From: Agarophyton chilense | Taxonomy: Eukaryota; Rhodophyta; Florideophyceae; Gracilariales; Gracilariaceae | Length of the DNA: 64,000 nt | NCBI GenBank assembly: GCA_030374765.1 | Contig: JARGXX010000117.1 | Location: forward strand, 186,001-250,000 | Reading direction: 5' to 3' | Shown here: positions 43,077 through 53,637 of the stretch, one piece after another | How positions within the stretch are numbered: position 1 is the stretch's first letter | How the letters are laid out: each line of letters begins with the position of its first letter | The notes under the pieces: generated by a model | The model's input: the letters and a program-made list of their open reading frames with translations, nothing else | The model's database searches: none | What the model was told of the DNA's origin: nothing | Translations under genes and position numbers: made by a program

Positions 43077-43349
43077 AGAGGGCACTTCTCTCTTTTTCAA
43101 CCAAACCTGTCGGCACCAATGTCCTGCCTGCAAAATACTTGAACATTGTGCCGTTGTTTAAGTAAGCACTTCGGAACCCACTTTGATCCGTCCTAAAAGT
43201 TAACATGTTTTCCCGCGGCCTATGAACATTAGCGTGTATTGTTCTTGTTCAGTTGCTAAAGCACATAGTAGAATGCTTCCCCAAGAATTTCACAAGTGGA
43301 AGGTTGATGATAATCTAGTTAGCTTTATTCACATCTGAGCTCAATTAAT

Positions 43350-45482
43350 CTAATGCTGTGCCTTTGTTGTGACAGTCTGGTCGCAACTTGAAGGCGAGAA
43401 GCTCAGAACCAATGCTACTAATACATGCAATGATATTATGTAGAAGAAAACAATGAGTCGCGATGTCTTGGTGCTCAGAGCCCGCTGGCTTGCACGAAGA
43501 GTCAAGCGCTCAGGAGCTGACATTTCGCTCATGCGCTTGTGTCTCTCTCGTCTGTTAAAAATTGTATACGGATTAACCATGTCCTCGTACATAGAGCGGT
43601 ACTTCCCGACGAAGTTTCCTCTGTCTTCATCGTCACCTATGTTGATAGAATGATGCGCCTCTGACGAAGGTGCCCCGGCAGTGCTCATTGCGCCTCCTCC
43701 AGATTGTTGATATGATTGCAGATAACGAATCTTCTCATAGAGGCAAACATTATCATTCTTCAAGGAGTCCATGTCACTCGTGAGTTTCTCAATACGCTCC
43801 ATTAATTTTCTGTTATCTTCTTCGAGTTCCATTGTTCTTGCCCTGAATCGATCACGTTGACCGGCCACAATATCCAGCATGGATGGTTCCTCCCGGATTA
43901 TCGAGCGAAGGCTTTCAGCCTGCTGTCTATCACCCCATTCCCAAGCGCTCGCACTATCCTCGTGTTCTTCACCCTCTTTTTCGAGATTGGCAAAGTCGGG
44001 AATGTCGCGATCAAGTATGGCACTACCCTTTCTTCTATTCACAGCAGAAGAAACATTATCGCTTGTCATAGCGCTAATGCTTCTTTCAAGCTTCGAAATT
44101 AGAGACTTTTGATCAGCAATCTGGTCCTCGTTAGAACGAACTGTGGTTCGCAGATCATTGATCTCACTGTTTTTCTCTCTGATTTCAACTCTCATCCGAG
44201 TAAGTTTCCCTTCTAAAACTTTCGCCTTTTCTAACAGCTTCCTTTCAAGAGAATCGGTCGCGTTAGAAGTAGGATTTCCATTAGAACTTTCCCCAGGTTC
44301 TGCAGCTTCTTCCGAAGTCTCGGCTTCCATGAGCTGAAAAGACTGTAAGGTCTCGAACTGACGAACCATTGTTTGATACTCTTCGAGTGATGGAAGTCTG
44401 GCAAGTTCTTCTTTCAACTCAGCAAGTTTCTTGTCCTTTTCTTCAATAGAGTCTGTAAGCTTCGCAAACTCTTTGCTCTTCTCATGGTCTTTTCCACCGA
44501 GCAATTCCTCTAAGATAGCCACTTGGTCACGCAGTTGAGATACTTCGACATCTCTTGCAGCCAGTTCGGCAGATAAAGCGGAGCGTGCTATTGAAGTACC
44601 ACCAGAGATAACATTTCCCTTTTGCCTATCAGATACAATATTTTCCAGCTCATTCGTACGGCTTCGAAGTATTTTCACTTCGGCATGAGCCCTCTCCAGA
44701 TCTTCAACGGCCATCTCGCTGACATTTGCTCGGCTACTCTTCATGGTTTCAAGCTGAGAACTCGTATCGTTTAGTTGGCGTCTGATTTCATCTGAATTGG
44801 CTTGCAATCGACGAGTATGGTCATTCGCAAGGCGCAGCTGGTGCAGGAGCTCTTGTTCTCGCAACTCGTACGCTTCCATAGTTTGTTGCTGTTCTGCCAT
44901 CCATTCAGCCTGCTTTTCCTCAATCTTAGCCACGGCTTCTTCCTTGAATCGATTCTTCATTGCGGCCATCTCGGACTCTAGGTCCGATATTTTCTCTAAA
45001 TACTTGGTGGAGACGTTATTACGCTCAATGAGATTTCCTTGCTGTTCCTTTAGAGCTTCATTTTCTTTTTCGAGTTCTTGGATCTTGAGAAAAGCAGCAT
45101 ACGCTCGGCTTAGTTCTTCGACGGGATCTGGTGCGTCGTATAAGTCTTTGTAAAGCGAAAGAAAGACGGTTTCGGCGAATTTAGCGCGATTTGTGAGGGA
45201 ATCAACTTCGGTTTGATAAGACTTGAGTAAAGAAATGTAATCCTTTTTCGGAATTGTACTGCCCTCTGCCATAGAGGCTCTTAAAGCCCGCGTCGCGACG
45301 GTTAGCTGCTTTCGGGATGCCTGAGACTGTTCAATTCGGTCTGCGATTTCCAGCCCATGTTTGTCTAGTTCGCCTCGACGTCCATTGAGATCGAACTGAC
45401 TCCATATCTCTAGTGGTGATTGTTGCTGTGCTTCTTCGGGAGCGGAATCACTGATATCATGGGAACCGTCAGCATTATTCAT
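43350..45482 (-). CDS. Golgin CASP homologue
   Basis: A 710-residue protein, nearly all coiled coil from about residue 40 to 600, ending in a single membrane segment (VFFYIISLHVLVALVLSF, about 680-700). The C-terminal third carries the CASP signature: ENRKLMERIEKLTSDM, then NVCLYEKIRYLQSY, then YRSMYEDMVNPYTIFNRRER, and the region before the membrane segment (ERLTLRASQRAL). CASP proteins are tail-anchored golgins of the Golgi rim acting in intra-Golgi traffic and tethering. The N-terminus (LEIWSQFDLNGRRGELDKHG) also matches the family. The CUT homeodomains of animal CUX1, made from the same locus there, are absent. ATG at 45482. Confidence 0.92.
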   Translation of the reverse strand: MNNADGSHDISDSAPEEAQQQSPLEIWSQFDLNGRRGELDKHGLEIADRIEQSQASRKQLTVATRALRASMAEGSTIPKKDYISLLKSYQTEVDSLTNRAKFAETVFLSLYKDLYDAPDPVEELSRAYAAFLKIQELEKENEALKEQQGNLIERNNVSTKYLEKISDLESEMAAMKNRFKEEAVAKIEEKQAEWMAEQQQTMEAYELREQELLHQLRLANDHTRRLQANSDEIRRQLNDTSSQLETMKSSRANVSEMAVEDLERAHAEVKILRSRTNELENIVSDRQKGNVISGGTSIARSALSAELAARDVEVSQLRDQVAILEELLGGKDHEKSKEFAKLTDSIEEKDKKLAELKEELARLPSLEEYQTMVRQFETLQSFQLMEAETSEEAAEPGESSNGNPTSNATDSLERKLLEKAKVLEGKLTRMRVEIREKNSEINDLRTTVRSNEDQIADQKSLISKLERSISAMTSDNVSSAVNRRKGSAILDRDIPDFANLEKEGEEHEDSASAWEWGDRQQAESLRSIIREEPSMLDIVAGQRDRFRARTMELEEDNRKLMERIEKLTSDMDSLKNDNVCLYEKIRYLQSYQQSGGGAMSTAGAPSSEAHHSINIGDDEDRGNFVGKYRSMYEDMVNPYTIFNRRERHKRMSEMSAPERLTLRASQRALSTKTSRLIVFFYIISLHVLVALVLSFSPSSCDQTVTTKAQH

Positions 45483-46024
45483 GATTTCAAAGGGTTCCGA
45501 GAGACGGTATTATTCGGGAAAAACGTCTGGAACGAATTCGTAGACGAGAGAGCCCAGGCTTACTCTCGGAAGCGTTGCACACAACCCCGCGTAACCCTTA
45601 GCCGCTTGTACTGGTTTCAGTGCGCTATCGTTGATGCCATTTTGTCGAGCCGCAAGATGTGGAAAAAAAGTCACTCAAAAATTAAGAATAGAAGCTTTTC
45701 TCGTACGGTGTCTCTAGAGGAGGATCGATTGCAAACCACCTCGCCACCTGTTGTCGACTACTCACCACTTCAGCATTCATCCATTTGAACTGTAAGGTTT
45801 CATGCATTTTTCTTAACCTTTTTCCAATTATCTAAGAATTTTGAGAAAAACAACATTCTTTGCCTCCACCATCCTCTAATAGGACTTCACTTTCGATATC
45901 TGCGTTATGAGCGCCGGTGCGGCTTGCTCTTGGCTTCAACTTTCTTCCAGGAATACTCCAGTCCACCCTGGGTTGGTGCGACTGTTTTCATCTCATCTGA
46001 CACCCCGAGCTCACTTTTTGCAGC
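45483..46024. promoter_or_regulatory. Divergent promoter, CASP / RPT6
   Basis: A 542-bp gap between outward-reading genes, with an AT-rich middle at about 45780-45870. No certain TATA box. Confidence 0.4.
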
Positions 46025-47260
46025 ATGGCGGCCGCAGATGCGATGAAAATCGGAATCCCTGCCACCATGGCTTCCGGATTGAGCATAGGGTTGAGGTCTT
46101 ATTATCAAACCAAAATGGATCAGCTTGAAAGCAAAATCCGTGACAAGCAGGAGAACCTACGTCGTCTTCAAGCACAGCGCAATGAACTGAATTCTAGAGT
46201 TCGAGATCTACGTGAGGAGCTTCTCTTGTTGCAAGAACCCGGTGGATACGTTGGAGAGGTCGTCAAGATAATGGGCAGAAAAAAGGTCCTTGTTAAAGTC
46301 CATCCTGAAGGGAAATACATCGTTGATATCGATAGCTCCATAGATATTACAAAACTCTCATCAACAGCTCGCGTTGCTCTGAGGAACGATTCATATACAC
46401 TTTACAAAGTCCTACCGAGCAAAGTCGACCCGTTGGTTTCGCTGATGAGAGTGGAAAATGTGCCTGATTCCACGTATGAAATGATTGGGGGTTTGGATGA
46501 ACAGCTTAAAGCCATTCGTGAAGTGATTGAACTTCCGGTGTTGCATCCGGAGCTGTTTGATGCCCTTGGTATTGCCCAGCCGAAGGGTGTGCTCTTGTAT
46601 GGCCCCCCTGGAACAGGAAAGACACTTTTGGCTCGCGCTGTTGCTCATCACACGAAGTGCACATTCATTCGCGTCTCGGGTTCGGAACTCGTACAGAAAT
46701 ACATCGGAGAAGGCAGTCGAATGGTTCGTGAGCTTTTCGTAATGGCACGCGAACACGCACCATCAATCATATTCATGGATGAAATTGATTCCATTGGCTC
46801 TACTCGAATGAACAGTAGTGGTAGTGGCGGCGGTGATTCTGAAGTCCAAAGGACCATGCTTGAGTTGCTTAATCAGTTGGACGGGTTTGAAGCCACTAAG
46901 AATATCAAGGTTCTCATGGCCACGAACAGGCTTGATATTCTTGACTCTGCTCTTCTCAGGCCTGGAAGAATCGACAGGAAGATCGAGTTTCCTGCCCCTA
47001 ATGAGGAGGCGCGGAAACAGATTCTGAAGATCCACTCACGGAAAATGAATCTAATGCGAGGTATCGATCTCGGAAAAATCGCGAAGAAGATGTCCGGCGC
47101 GTCTGGAGCAGAAACAAAAGCAGTTTGTACTGAATCCGGTATGTTTGCTCTTCGGGAGCGTCGTCTATACGTACAGCAAGAAGACTTCGAGCTTGCTGTT
47201 GCTAAAGTAATGAGAAAAGATCGGGAGGCCAACGAGTCCTTACGAAGACTGTGGAAGTAA
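46025..47260 (+). CDS. RPT6: 26S proteasome regulatory ATPase Rpt6
   Basis: A 411-residue AAA+ ATPase of the 19S base. The N-terminal coiled coil carries [20 protein letters not shown], followed by the OB part with [20 protein letters not shown], both specific to Rpt6 (PSMC5). Walker A is GPPGTGKT near residue 193, Walker [10 protein letters not shown] near 250, and the arginine-finger region is [13 protein letters not shown]. The C-terminus ends LRRLWK, close to PSMC5; Rpt6, unlike Rpt2, Rpt3 and Rpt5, has no HbYX motif. The small insert [11 protein letters not shown] is normal for the subunit. ATG at 46025, with an alternative ATG seven codons on. Confidence 0.97.
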   Translation: MAAADAMKIGIPATMASGLSIGLRSYYQTKMDQLESKIRDKQENLRRLQAQRNELNSRVRDLREELLLLQEPGGYVGEVVKIMGRKKVLVKVHPEGKYIVDIDSSIDITKLSSTARVALRNDSYTLYKVLPSKVDPLVSLMRVENVPDSTYEMIGGLDEQLKAIREVIELPVLHPELFDALGIAQPKGVLLYGPPGTGKTLLARAVAHHTKCTFIRVSGSELVQKYIGEGSRMVRELFVMAREHAPSIIFMDEIDSIGSTRMNSSGSGGGDSEVQRTMLELLNQLDGFEATKNIKVLMATNRLDILDSALLRPGRIDRKIEFPAPNEEARKQILKIHSRKMNLMRGIDLGKIAKKMSGASGAETKAVCTESGMFALRERRLYVQQEDFELAVAKVMRKDREANESLRRLWK

Positions 47261-47381
47261 GCTTTTGAAACACTGGAAACATATCGTGAAGTGCATGGGG
47301 GGACCAGCTGTTGCGTCTAAGGTGCGCTCTTTTTGCCCCAACCATAGTAGGTCGAGGGCGGCATAGCACTGCCCTGTTTCT

Positions 47382-47909
47382 TTACATTGTAAGAGGAACG
47401 TCTTCTACCCGTACGACCTTCTTCAACGGTATGACGGAAGAGCGATCGGTGTCACGACTAAGTGCCTTTCGCATATCATATGCGTCTTCTTCTCCTCCAT
47501 AATAATTCAGAATAGTGCGATATACGACGTAGCCCATCGTCTTGTACATCGAGATGGCTAAAGAATTTGATTTGCGCACGAATAAATCGACAAAGTAGCA
47601 ATTGTAAGTCTCGTCCGACAAGCTCTCTGTAAAATTCATTAACTTGGATGCTAGCCCCAATCTGCGGTATTCAGGAGCTACGGTCACAGCAGAAACATGC
47701 CCATGCCATTCACGAGCGCGTCCCTCTGCCTTACCGATGACGTATGCCATCACCGTTCCATCCGGGGATGTAACTGTTTGCTGAAACTCAGGCCATTTTA
47801 GCATGTATTGAAAGTAAAAATGCAAGTTGTATGTCTCAGTCAGTTTATCAAGATTGACCGGATTCATGTTAAAAAGATCACATGGTCGAAATCGGCGTGT
47901 TGATGACAT
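47382..47909 (-). CDS. NAA20: N-alpha-acetyltransferase 20, NatB catalytic subunit
   Basis: A 175-residue GNAT enzyme. FRPCDLFNMNPVNLDKLTET is the conserved N-terminal part that reads the Met-Asp/Glu/Asn substrate. EWHGHVSAVTVAPEYRRLGL holds the acetyl-CoA loop (RRLGLA), and YFVDLFVRKSNSLAISMYK and EDAYDMRKALSRDT follow as in all Naa20. NatB acetylates nascent chains starting Met-Asp, Met-Glu, Met-Asn or Met-Gln, together with NAA25. The length is that of the family. ATG at 47909. Its stop is 121 bp from the stop of RPT6. Confidence 0.96.
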   Translation of the reverse strand: MSSTRRFRPCDLFNMNPVNLDKLTETYNLHFYFQYMLKWPEFQQTVTSPDGTVMAYVIGKAEGRAREWHGHVSAVTVAPEYRRLGLASKLMNFTESLSDETYNCYFVDLFVRKSNSLAISMYKTMGYVVYRTILNYYGGEEDAYDMRKALSRDTDRSSVIPLKKVVRVEDVPLTM

Positions 47910-48493
47910 TTTGACGAGTCTGCGTTACAGAATTTCAAGACTAGGAAACGTGACCGGGACGTATTTCCGCACAGGTCCGCGCGACCTCGAGATAATCCCT
48001 TGTCGCAATAACGGCCTGCGGGGAAACTCTAGTCAGTGCTCCAGAACAGGGTTCATTTGTGACCCAGAAAACCCTTTGGATAGATGACGACAGAGAGGCA
48101 CAAAAGGTAAAAAACAGCTAAGTGTAGTGTGTGACGTCGGGCGATAGATTTCCATTTCTTCTCGCCGAAGCAAGGCGATCAACGGATATCAGGACACTTG
48201 TCCACGTATTGAGGTCTTTTCTGGACCACATTGTTGAGCAGAAGACATGAAGAGCCCCCCTGTCATGTGCCATGTTCCAATCGCGTCTCAAGGCAGAGTC
48301 CGAGTTGTAAAATCCGCTGCTAGGAAAAGGGTTTCTGTCGTCTCTTGAGCTGAGAGAGGCCTTCCTTCAGGCACGCACTGACTCATTGCTCAGAGTATCG
48401 CTGGTTTTGTATGACGGAGCTCTCTCCTCTGAGTTTGGCGAACATACAAATTCGAGTCTTAGTCTGTCTATTTAAAAAGAGTGCTGATCACTG
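47910..48493. promoter_or_regulatory. Divergent promoter, NAA20 / PRMT3-N-like gene
   Basis: A 584-bp gap between outward-reading genes. No coding evidence. Confidence 0.4.
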
Positions 48494-49228
48494 ATGGTGT
48501 TCCCTGCGCCCGGAAAACAATCTGAAGAAAAATATTCCTTGGAAGGTCCAGCAGAGTGCAGAACACTTCATCTGGCTGAAGACGCCGCAAGAACGGTAAA
48601 GGAGATGGTGGCCATGATGAAGAATATGGATCCTGAGGTAGTAAGACGACTTGTTCAGGCCAGAACAGCTGCCGAAAGCATTCAACTAGCTTTTCCTGGG
48701 GGAGACCAAAGATTTGTAGACGCAGATTATGATGTGGATGAAATGGGTGATGAAGACGTTGATGAACACGAAATACCATTCGCTGGATCATCTGAACAAC
48801 ATCTGCAAAGCGAGGATCCTGACGGGGAGGAAGATGTCTGCTATGGTTTACTAGATAACTCATTGTATCGCAATCCACAAGTTTGCCTCTTGAAGACAAA
48901 GGAGAAGTACGGATTCGACATTGTTGCTGATATGAATGCCGTTGGATTGAACCTCATTGAACGCATTAGACTGATCAACTATATCAGAAAGCTCAAAAGC
49001 GAAGACGTTCCGACAGAAGACATAATACGTCGCGCTCGTGCTATTCTCTCCGAGCGTAATGAAGAAATATTGGATAACGATTCACTATTGATACCGGTCG
49101 TGGAAGGAGACTTGCTGTTGACGGCATTGGAAACAGGAGAGGAGTTAGACGACGATTCTCATAAGGAGGCTTCAGCAGTTCGAGATGCGGTTGAAGCATC
49201 TCTTCGAGAAGAGGATATTCTTCCGTAA
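48494..49228 (+). CDS. PRMT3-N-terminus-like protein without methyltransferase domain
   Basis: A 244-residue acidic protein. The first 65 residues form a helix pair (EDAARTVKEMVAMMKNMDPE). An acidic linker follows. Then VCLLKTKEKYGFDIVADMNAVGLNLIERI-type sequence runs into RLINYIRKLKSEDVP, and near the end DNDSLLIPVVEGDLLLTAL. The second and third phrases resemble the segment of PRMT3 that contains the C2H2 finger (HxFDF...LDFYxxxKLINYIRS) and the following LKPVLxDDALLY. Here the zinc ligands look largely lost and no SAM-binding domain follows. The frame ends 90 bp before the NIP7 stop, leaving no room for one. It may be a substrate-docking protein or an unrelated family; the match is weak but repeated in order. 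ATG at 48494. Confidence 0.5.
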   Translation: MVFPAPGKQSEEKYSLEGPAECRTLHLAEDAARTVKEMVAMMKNMDPEVVRRLVQARTAAESIQLAFPGGDQRFVDADYDVDEMGDEDVDEHEIPFAGSSEQHLQSEDPDGEEDVCYGLLDNSLYRNPQVCLLKTKEKYGFDIVADMNAVGLNLIERIRLINYIRKLKSEDVPTEDIIRRARAILSERNEEILDNDSLLIPVVEGDLLLTALETGEELDDDSHKEASAVRDAVEASLREEDILP

Positions 49229-49318
49229 TGGTCGATACAGATGGAATCTGGAAACCGAAGAGGTAGCGAAGTGGGGAGAGAAAGAATTTTCTTTTCAGAC
49301 TCGATTTTTTCCCAAGCT

Positions 49319-49873
49319 TTACAGGGCGGACGCCGGAGTCCTCTGTTCCGAACGGAGGTACATTCCGAGGTCGGCTTGATTCAAAACGACTATGTCTGTC
49401 GGAGCAGCCTTACGACAATCCATGGTACTCCTTGCAGCCAAGCCAAAACCAATCGGTATGTCAGACATGTTGTACACTACGACCCCAGATCCATTTTCAG
49501 TGCTTTCCGTGATTCGTCCCAGTCCTGCTTTAAGGATGTGGTTACCGTATAGAAAAGACATTTCAGACGACGGCTTGATCCATACTTTATGTCTGGCATA
49601 CTTTCCGAGATATTCTAAGCAGCTGATGTGTACGTGAAAGTTCTTGTGATGAGTGAACTTCCCAATACACACTCCGAGTGAAGCAAGATTTTCACGGGCT
49701 ACATTCGTCGCTAATCTCATCACTTTCTCAGAGACATAATAAACCCGGTCATTTTGCAATCTGAAACAATGAATTTCATTCGCGGAATCGATTAGTTGCT
49801 TAATGTTAGGTCCGATGAACTTTGCAAGTTTCTCGAACACTTGCAATGTTTCTTCCTCGGTGAGTGGACGCAT
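49319..49873 (-). CDS. NIP7: 60S ribosome biogenesis factor NIP7
   Basis: A 184-residue protein. It opens [20 protein letters not shown], continues [20 protein letters not shown], and shows [27 protein letters not shown] and [15 protein letters not shown] in the C-terminal PUA domain (about 95-170). All of these track NIP7, which acts in 27S pre-rRNA processing and 60S assembly. The family length is about 180. ATG at 49873. Confidence 0.97.
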   Translation of the reverse strand: MRPLTEEETLQVFEKLAKFIGPNIKQLIDSANEIHCFRLQNDRVYYVSEKVMRLATNVARENLASLGVCIGKFTHHKNFHVHISCLEYLGKYARHKVWIKPSSEMSFLYGNHILKAGLGRITESTENGSGVVVYNMSDIPIGFGLAARSTMDCRKAAPTDIVVLNQADLGMYLRSEQRTPASAL

Positions 49874-50684
49874 GGTGGAGAGGCTCTATCGTCACTAGAT
49901 ATCGTCAGTTTAGTACGAATTGTTCAGCTTCTTCAAGTTCCCAGCAAACGGAATTTTGACAGGTCTTGCGTAAGAAACGTTCTGGTTTCGTAGTTTGCGG
50001 GGGAATTTGTGATGACCAGTTAATTGCCTATGGCCCTGAGTTTTCCGCGTCGTCGTTGCGTTTCAATAGTCTATCCGCTTTCGGAATACAGTATTTGATC
50101 TGTTAGGCTATACATACTGTAGACGAACTTGACTGCGAGGGTTACTGAAGATGAACAATGGGAAGGAGATTGTAGTCTCCCGTGGAAAGAACGGCATATG
50201 CGTTTTTTTCCAGTTGTGGTCCTAAAACAATATGAAAACTTCATTAGGAAGGGACCAGATGGGGGCAAAAGAATTCAAATAAGCCATAAAAATTGCAAAG
50301 GTAACCGTTAATCGCCATTTTAGAACTGCCACGCTCATGAAGTGGCAGAGTTGAATCAAAGGATAAATGAATGGTATCTACCTTTCGTATATCTCTGTAG
50401 TCTCCAAAATGTTGCTTAAATAGCTTGACCCTTCCTTCTCGACTGATGATGCCAATTGCACCCATTTACACACCTCTGCCCCCGAACCTGACGTACCGCA
50501 CCACGGATAAGAGGCTTCCGTCGTAGTGAATGACTATTTCGATCGAGCGCTCAACGAAACTGGTGATACACCGGCATTTCTGTGTTCTAATGAAGTCGTA
50601 GTGAGATAATCATATACGATTTAGTACTCTTGCCGAGACTAACGAGTCCACATCATAGGATGCCGTTTGTGCTGCGAATCTTCA
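49874..50684. promoter_or_regulatory. Divergent promoter, NIP7 / GCP4
   Basis: An 811-bp gap with outward-reading genes. Short frames only. A 5' exon of the GCP4 gene could hide here, but no splice pair was convincing. Confidence 0.35.
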
Positions 50685-52343
50685 ATGCCGACTATAACCG
50701 AAGAATCGTTGTGTTTGTGGCGTGATGCCCTACAGCCACCTTCACTGACGTCAGTGCTTCTGTCTTTGTCGGATATTTGCACAAGAGCTTCTTTACTTCA
50801 AGACGTTCCCCAAGCAGTGATTCTGTCTGACTCTGTTCGCCGCCATATAATTAATCCCCTACGGGCCTTCACTCACACTAATTCTCCCGACTCTTTCGAC
50901 TCACTGGACTCACCTAGGGAATGCTTTCGCATTGCGAATCTTGCTTATTCGCTAATTGAGAAATGCTTGTCAACCGAAGATACTTTTCTTCCACTGGCTC
51001 AGGTGTGGGACCTATTGTACATGACCATATATAGTTTATCTAGAGAATCTCGACCATATAATATGCTCAGTCATGTGTGGAATGACGTGATTACGATTTT
51101 GAGAGGCCAATTATTCCTTTTGCTGGTTCATGCTCGAATATCTGACCCTCATGATGAGTTTTTTATCTCTCCATCTTCAGTCGTCACATCCAATCTACCT
51201 TCGTTTGTATCATTCGAGGCCGCCGAGAACATATATTCAGCCTACAGAGCCACAAAGTGTGCTATTTCATTGTCAGATCAAGACATTTCCTGCTCAATAT
51301 ACCCAACAGATGAATTCAAGAATATCTTGTCTGACCCCATCTCTGCAGAGCTTCAGATAGAATCAGCTGCGATGCGATGGCGTCGAAGGGCATCAGAAAA
51401 TATTTCGCAAGTGTTCCCGTTTCCAAAAATCAGGGAACGAGTTCAATGTCTTCGGAAATATTTGCTACATGGCGAATCTTCGTTCTGGCGGTTTTTCTTT
51501 GATCAATTGAGGAACACTTCTCTGCCTCCATTGATTTCGGCAGAGTCCCGGGCACACTCGGAGAAGTATCTCAACAGAATACTACAGACGACTGTAACGG
51601 AGTATGGAGTGGCTTGTCCATTGTTTGACCTTCGAGTTCTTGAAAATGGGGATGTAATTCCGACTTTCACCCTTTCATTCGTCGAAAGCCAAATTCTTGG
51701 GTCACGGGCTCATGTGCACTGTGACTTGTTTTCTGTAACGTTTTCAATTCGACGGGCTGCGTGCGAGCTTCAATCCAGTTATGTTGAGCTGCAAGCGCAT
51801 AGAAAAAGGATGCCAGACAAAGGGCTGTCCCAGAGAGCAAAATGGTTTGTCGAGCTATTTGAACTACGGCGACGAATGGCGTGCTTTATTGATGGGTATG
51901 AGTGGTACATTCAGGCACAGGTTTTGCAGCCAAACATCGATGGGTTTTTGCTCAGCCTGAAGGGGCATGGATCGGCCAGTTCAGATGTCAAGAGAAGGGC
52001 ACTGTTTGATGTTGTGGTCAAGCATCATGAAGACACGATGGAAAGGATTTTGACGCAATGCTTTGTCGGAGAGAAATTGATCATGGCTCGGCTTCAAGCA
52101 ATTGCATGTGCCTGTTTAAATCTTGGCGGAGTAATTCGCAACCTTCCGAAGGACGCGCTTGAGTGCAAGGTGGAATCAAGAGATTCAGAAGTGCTCGAAG
52201 TAGTTAAAAGCATCGAGAAGGAATTCAATCGTAATCATGAGCTACTGGCAAAAATGCTAGCTGGATTGCGAAAACGCGGATATGGATCGCAAGTTGTGGT
52301 TCTTCAGCAGATAGTCTTGGATTGTTCGGTTCGCAAGGGTTAG
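50685..52343 (+). CDS. GCP4: Gamma-tubulin complex component 4
   Basis: A 552-residue protein of the GCP family, which organises gamma-tubulin for microtubule nucleation. The grip1 part shows LFLLLVHARISDPHDEFFIS, the counterpart of the DPYGEFFI signature, then LPSFVSFEAAENIYSAYRAT as in GCP4. KIRERVQCLRKYLLHGESSF leads into the grip2 half, where FIDGYEWYIQAQVLQPNIDG and a following helix pair (FDVVVKHHEDTMERILTQCF) match the C-terminal gamma-tubulin-binding region. The total length and the lack of large inserts favour GCP4 over GCP2, 3, 5 or 6. The N-terminus is a little shorter than usual, so a missing first exon is possible. The start is the ATG at 50685. Confidence 0.78.
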   Translation: MPTITEESLCLWRDALQPPSLTSVLLSLSDICTRASLLQDVPQAVILSDSVRRHIINPLRAFTHTNSPDSFDSLDSPRECFRIANLAYSLIEKCLSTEDTFLPLAQVWDLLYMTIYSLSRESRPYNMLSHVWNDVITILRGQLFLLLVHARISDPHDEFFISPSSVVTSNLPSFVSFEAAENIYSAYRATKCAISLSDQDISCSIYPTDEFKNILSDPISAELQIESAAMRWRRRASENISQVFPFPKIRERVQCLRKYLLHGESSFWRFFFDQLRNTSLPPLISAESRAHSEKYLNRILQTTVTEYGVACPLFDLRVLENGDVIPTFTLSFVESQILGSRAHVHCDLFSVTFSIRRAACELQSSYVELQAHRKRMPDKGLSQRAKWFVELFELRRRMACFIDGYEWYIQAQVLQPNIDGFLLSLKGHGSASSDVKRRALFDVVVKHHEDTMERILTQCFVGEKLIMARLQAIACACLNLGGVIRNLPKDALECKVESRDSEVLEVVKSIEKEFNRNHELLAKMLAGLRKRGYGSQVVVLQQIVLDCSVRKG

Positions 52344-53637
52344 CAGTACAGGGATGATGAAGAACTGCAAACCGCCAAACCCTCTAAGAGCCTACATAGC
52401 TCACAAGCTTTTTTTTTCTACGACCTGGCCTGATGCAGACGAGCTTGGACACTGTTTGACAACTTGATTGCGTAACTTGGGATAGCGTGGGAGGCCAGGT
52501 AGCCATCCGCTAAAGGCTCGCACGTCATGGGAAGCGTTCATTGAGAGGGAAACAGTAGTCAGAGCGCGAAGCGTTGGGCAGAGAGGGAGACGCCCATTAA
52601 CGCGCCAAGCAAAACGCGCCAGACCAAAAAATTACGAGAAAATGGGCCTTGTTTGACTAGGACACGTGGAAGAAGTGCGATGCGGCTAATGCACCAGTGG
52701 AGAGGCGTTTTCGGAGCGGTGGCGGGCGCTTCCAATTCGAATCCGCCGGCGGCGGCCGGTGTGCGTCGCGCCCTCCACCGTTCGTGGCGCAAAGATTCGC
52801 GCAAACGCTTGGAACCTAGCACCGAACTCTCCACCACCTCTGCGTTTGTGATCCTCGCGCACCCCAAACTTGTCGGAGGCGACGTCAAAGGCTTGCTACC
52901 TTACCCTACTCTCACGTTCCTCCCCCCGAGCGCGCTTTTGCGGCTCGCGCATCTTCATTCTACGACCCGCGCTTTTCGTGCTGCTTTTCTACGTTTGCCG
53001 CCATATTCGTGCAAGCCAGGCGCGGTTACGCATCCTTTTTTTTTTCAAGTCTCGTGCACGTCCCCTCCACCTTCATACATCCCTTTTCCGTACACGCTTT
53101 CTTCGTTCTAAAACAAGAGTAGAACTATCTGTCCCCTGGATTCAAGCCAAGCAGAGGCTTACAGTGACCGGCGCGCACCTGCATACGCGGTCGCGACCTA
53201 TCTTCGAAGTTTGTCCTCAATGGCGGCAGCTGTCGGCAGCTTGGTCTGTTTTAATCAAGCGTAAAGCTCATTTCGTCCGACCGGTACGTTGTTCAACACT
53301 CTGGAATATGCGAGGTCTTTATGCTTTGTTTTACGTTGTTTCACGTACCTTCGTTGCTCTCTCGCATACCCTTGCAATTCGCAAAACACTTGTTTTTGAA
53401 TTCGATTTTCCCGCCATTCATTTTCTAACTATCTTGTGTTGTCTTTTATCTTGCTGTAACCTACTTCCCCTTCGTCTATACTTGTTCTGTTGTGTGCGCC
53501 TTCCATCTTTCAATCTCCGTCTTCGTCTCTTTTGTATTTGAACGCTGCTTACCTGTGGATATGAGCAGCAGTGTTAAAGGTCGACGACAAACTAGTTGCT
53601 GTCACTTCAGTGTGACACAACAGCGGCGTTTAAAGTC
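52344..53637 (+). promoter_or_regulatory. Intergenic region and leader of the SWR1-type gene
   Basis: 1.29 kb between two same-strand genes. The right half (about 52890-53540) is a long pyrimidine-rich, TC-patterned stretch that leaves one frame open but encodes only low-complexity Phe/Leu/Arg sequence. It is better read as promoter and leader. No other gene seen. Confidence 0.5.

Noticed and set aside
52870-53541. 223-codon plus-strand frame before the remodeller gene
   Set aside because: Pyrimidine-rich DNA gives a low-complexity Phe/Leu/Cys/Arg product; it is a leader or promoter, not a gene.
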